From an uncultured Bacteroidales bacterium (lineage in GTDB: Bacteria > Bacteroidota > Bacteroidia > Bacteroidales > Paludibacteraceae): 7,455 nt of DNA. Shown here one piece after another: positions 6,449 through 7,455 of this stretch. How positions within the stretch are numbered: the stretch's first letter is position 1; each line of letters begins with the position of its first letter. Made by a program: the position numbers and the translations under genes. Where the stretch lies: contig CAIYTJ010000297.1 in NCBI GenBank assembly GCA_903929065.1, forward strand, positions 1-7,455. The letters are read 5' to 3'. The notes under the pieces were generated by a model. That model was not told the origin of the DNA. It did no database searches and saw only the letters and a program-made list of their open reading frames with translations.

Positions 6449-6844
6449 ATGAGCGTACAATACAAAATGATGGGTAAAAATGATAATTTAAACCCGGCTG
6501 ACCAGAAGGAAAATGGGTATTACCCTGTAGTTGTCAGAAAGAAAACCATTGGTATAAAGGAACTTGCCGAGAGGTCGTCAAGCCGGTGCAGAATGCATCC
6601 TTTCGAAATGGAAATGGCCATAAAAACTGCTCTCGAAGCCATACAAGAAGAACTGCTTGAAAGCAATAACGTTTGCCTCGAAGGATTTGGCACTTTTTCA
6701 CTGAAAGCCGAAAGCCGTAACGTGACGAACCCCGACGAACTGCGTGCAGAATCTATTTTTGTCAAAAAAGTCTCGTTTAAATGTTCTCCTATTCTGCTTA
6801 AAGAGCTGAAAACAGCCACATTTGTAAGGTACAATGAAAAATAA
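6449..6844 (+). CDS. HU/IHF-related DNA-binding protein (Bacteroidota HU-related family)
   Basis: This is a 131-residue protein of the DNABII fold, which binds and bends DNA as a dimer in the nucleoid. The start MSVQYKMM followed by GYYPVVVRKKTIGIKELAER is typical of the HU-related family common in Bacteroidota, which has a short N-terminal extension before the HU fold. The helical part spans about 33-71. The conserved turn is VCLEGFGTFSL (75-85), equivalent to GFGxF in HU. The DNA-binding arm would be around 86-107 and contains RNVTNPDE in place of the RNPxTGE of classical HU, so the usual intercalating proline is shifted or absent. The C-terminal FKCSPILLKELKTATFV matches the closing strand and helix. 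Met7 and Met8 are alternative starts, but the family alignment favours Met1. It lies downstream of the palindromic repeat array, so it may be controlled through that array or bind there itself. The specific role is unknown. Confidence 0.85.
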   Translation: MSVQYKMMGKNDNLNPADQKENGYYPVVVRKKTIGIKELAERSSSRCRMHPFEMEMAIKTALEAIQEELLESNNVCLEGFGTFSLKAESRNVTNPDELRAESIFVKKVSFKCSPILLKELKTATFVRYNEK

Positions 6845-6887
6845 AGATCAAAAATCTCTTACCAATATTGTTTTCTATCTTTATTTT
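6838..6887 (+). terminator. Weak terminator candidate after the HU-like gene
   Basis: AAAATAAAGAT (6838-6848, overlapping the stop codon) and ATCTTTATTTT (6877-6887) are perfectly complementary over 11 bp, separated by 28 bases. The stem contains only one G-C pair and the T-rich part lies inside it, so its strength would be low. It is given as the only structure in the right place. Chance pairing in AT-rich DNA is a real alternative. Confidence 0.25.
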
Positions 6888-6905
6888 AAGTTATTCTACG
6901 AATTA

Positions 6906-6938
6906 TTGTGTTAATCCAGAAATTTGTTTTTATCTTTG
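6906..6938 (+). promoter_or_regulatory. Predicted Bacteroidota-type promoter for the last gene
   Basis: TATCTTTG at 6931-6938 is a perfect -7 element (TAnnTTTG). A TTG at 6906-6908 (within TTGTG) lies 22 bases upstream, close to the usual -33 position. Transcription would begin near 6945, giving a leader of about 125 bases before the ATG at 7069. The leader includes a small hairpin (CTTAG 7041-7045 with CTAAG 7052-7056) and an A-rich stretch. No riboswitch class was recognised. Confidence 0.6.
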
Positions 6939-7068
6939 GGGTGGAAAAAATTAAAGTAACAAAAACGACACATATAGCAGATATATGGACACCTGGTGAC
7001 GATATAAACTGTTAGCTGTCATTAAAAAAACAAAAACAGACTTAGTCAACGCTAAGAATTTAAACACT

Positions 7069-7455
7069 ATGAACGAATATCAATTTGAATACTCAAAAAA
7101 TATAGACACACTTTTAGTACTATTGTCGTCCTTCTTATCTTTTATTATTGCGCTGTTTGTTGTGATGGAGATATTTAATTTATTTGATAGTGAAATGCCT
7201 CAACTTTTTAGTTTAATATTGGTGATAATACCAATTTTGGTTTTCAGATTATTTAAAAACAAGCTGGGTCGACATAGCATTGCAAAAATAACTTCTAATT
7301 CTGTTGAATTCAATTTTAAAAATGAGACAGTCAGAACAATAAATTTCAGCGACTTGACTTCTTTCGAATATATTAATGGGAAAAATGGACCAGTCCTTTA
7401 TCTAAGAAGTAATAACGATCGACTTAAAATATTTGCACTCGATTATTGTTGCAAC
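7069..7455 (+). CDS. Two-helix membrane protein of unknown function (3' end outside window)
   Basis: The frame opens at ATG 7069 and stays open for 129 codons to the window edge. Residues 14-34 (TLLVLLSSFLSFIIALFVVME) and 45-62 (QLFSLILVIIPILVFRLF) are strongly hydrophobic and form a probable helical hairpin with both ends in the cytoplasm, since KNKLGRH follows the second helix. The remainder (about 70-129) alternates short hydrophobic strands: IAKITSNSVEF, TVRTINFSDLTSFEYING, PVLYLRS, LKIFALDY. This resembles the small PH-like domains that follow such hairpins in many Bacteroidota hypothetical proteins, but I cannot prove that assignment. The start fits a predicted promoter about 130 bases upstream, and no earlier in-frame ATG extends the protein. 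Lower GC and separate promotion suggest an independent, possibly accessory gene. Confidence 0.75.
   Translation, partial: MNEYQFEYSKNIDTLLVLLSSFLSFIIALFVVMEIFNLFDSEMPQLFSLILVIIPILVFRLFKNKLGRHSIAKITSNSVEFNFKNETVRTINFSDLTSFEYINGKNGPVLYLRSNNDRLKIFALDYCCN

Noticed and set aside
6955..7020. Integron attC site (TAACA ... TGTTAGC)
   Set aside because: The outer core pairs over only five bases, the GTTRRRY core is not matched exactly (GTTAGCT), and no clear inner pair or integrase is present.

Overview
The window looks chromosomal and comes from a Bacteroidota bacterium, most likely of the order Bacteroidales. The evidence is the AT-rich DNA, several promoter elements of the Bacteroidota type (TAnnTTTG at -7), little sign of Shine-Dalgarno sites, an OxyR of the kind seen in Bacteroides relatives, and an HU-related protein of the family that is expanded in Bacteroidota. 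No RNA gene, insertion sequence, CRISPR array or phage gene was found.

Layout. Bases 2-121 hold the last codons of a truncated gene for a small membrane-anchored tail, closed by a clear intrinsic terminator (151-181). Next is a long frame (194-2962) encoding a class A penicillin-binding protein (PBP1A type, glycosyltransferase plus transpeptidase). It carries about 150 extra N-terminal residues: a signal-peptide-like segment and an HEEGH zinc-metallopeptidase-like motif. The normal PBP1A start is probably the internal ATG at 647, so the frame is either a genuine fusion or a gene remnant joined in frame. 21 bases downstream, a TPR protein with a signal peptide starts at TTG (2984-5029), probably in the same operon and acting in the cell envelope. 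The convergent gene on the minus strand is oxyR (about 5150-6076), with both redox cysteines. The two convergent genes are separated by an inverted array of 7-bp repeats whose 32-bp arms are perfectly complementary.

The 372-base region upstream of oxyR (6077-6448) contains a -7 element for oxyR, a possible forward -7 element, and the most striking structure of the window: a perfect 44-bp tandem repeat made of 10-bp palindrome-like boxes placed exactly every 22 bp (five boxes, 6262-6359). It lies just before a gene for an HU/IHF-related DNA-binding protein (6449-6844). This looks like a phased binding array, possibly for autoregulation or for another dimeric regulator. After a weak terminator candidate and a good Bacteroidota promoter, the window ends inside a gene for a two-helix membrane protein (7069 to the end).

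There are two functional themes. One is peptidoglycan synthesis with a periplasmic TPR partner. The other is gene regulation, with peroxide sensing by OxyR and a nucleoid-type protein next to an unusual operator-like array. I could not link the array to a named regulator from sequence alone.
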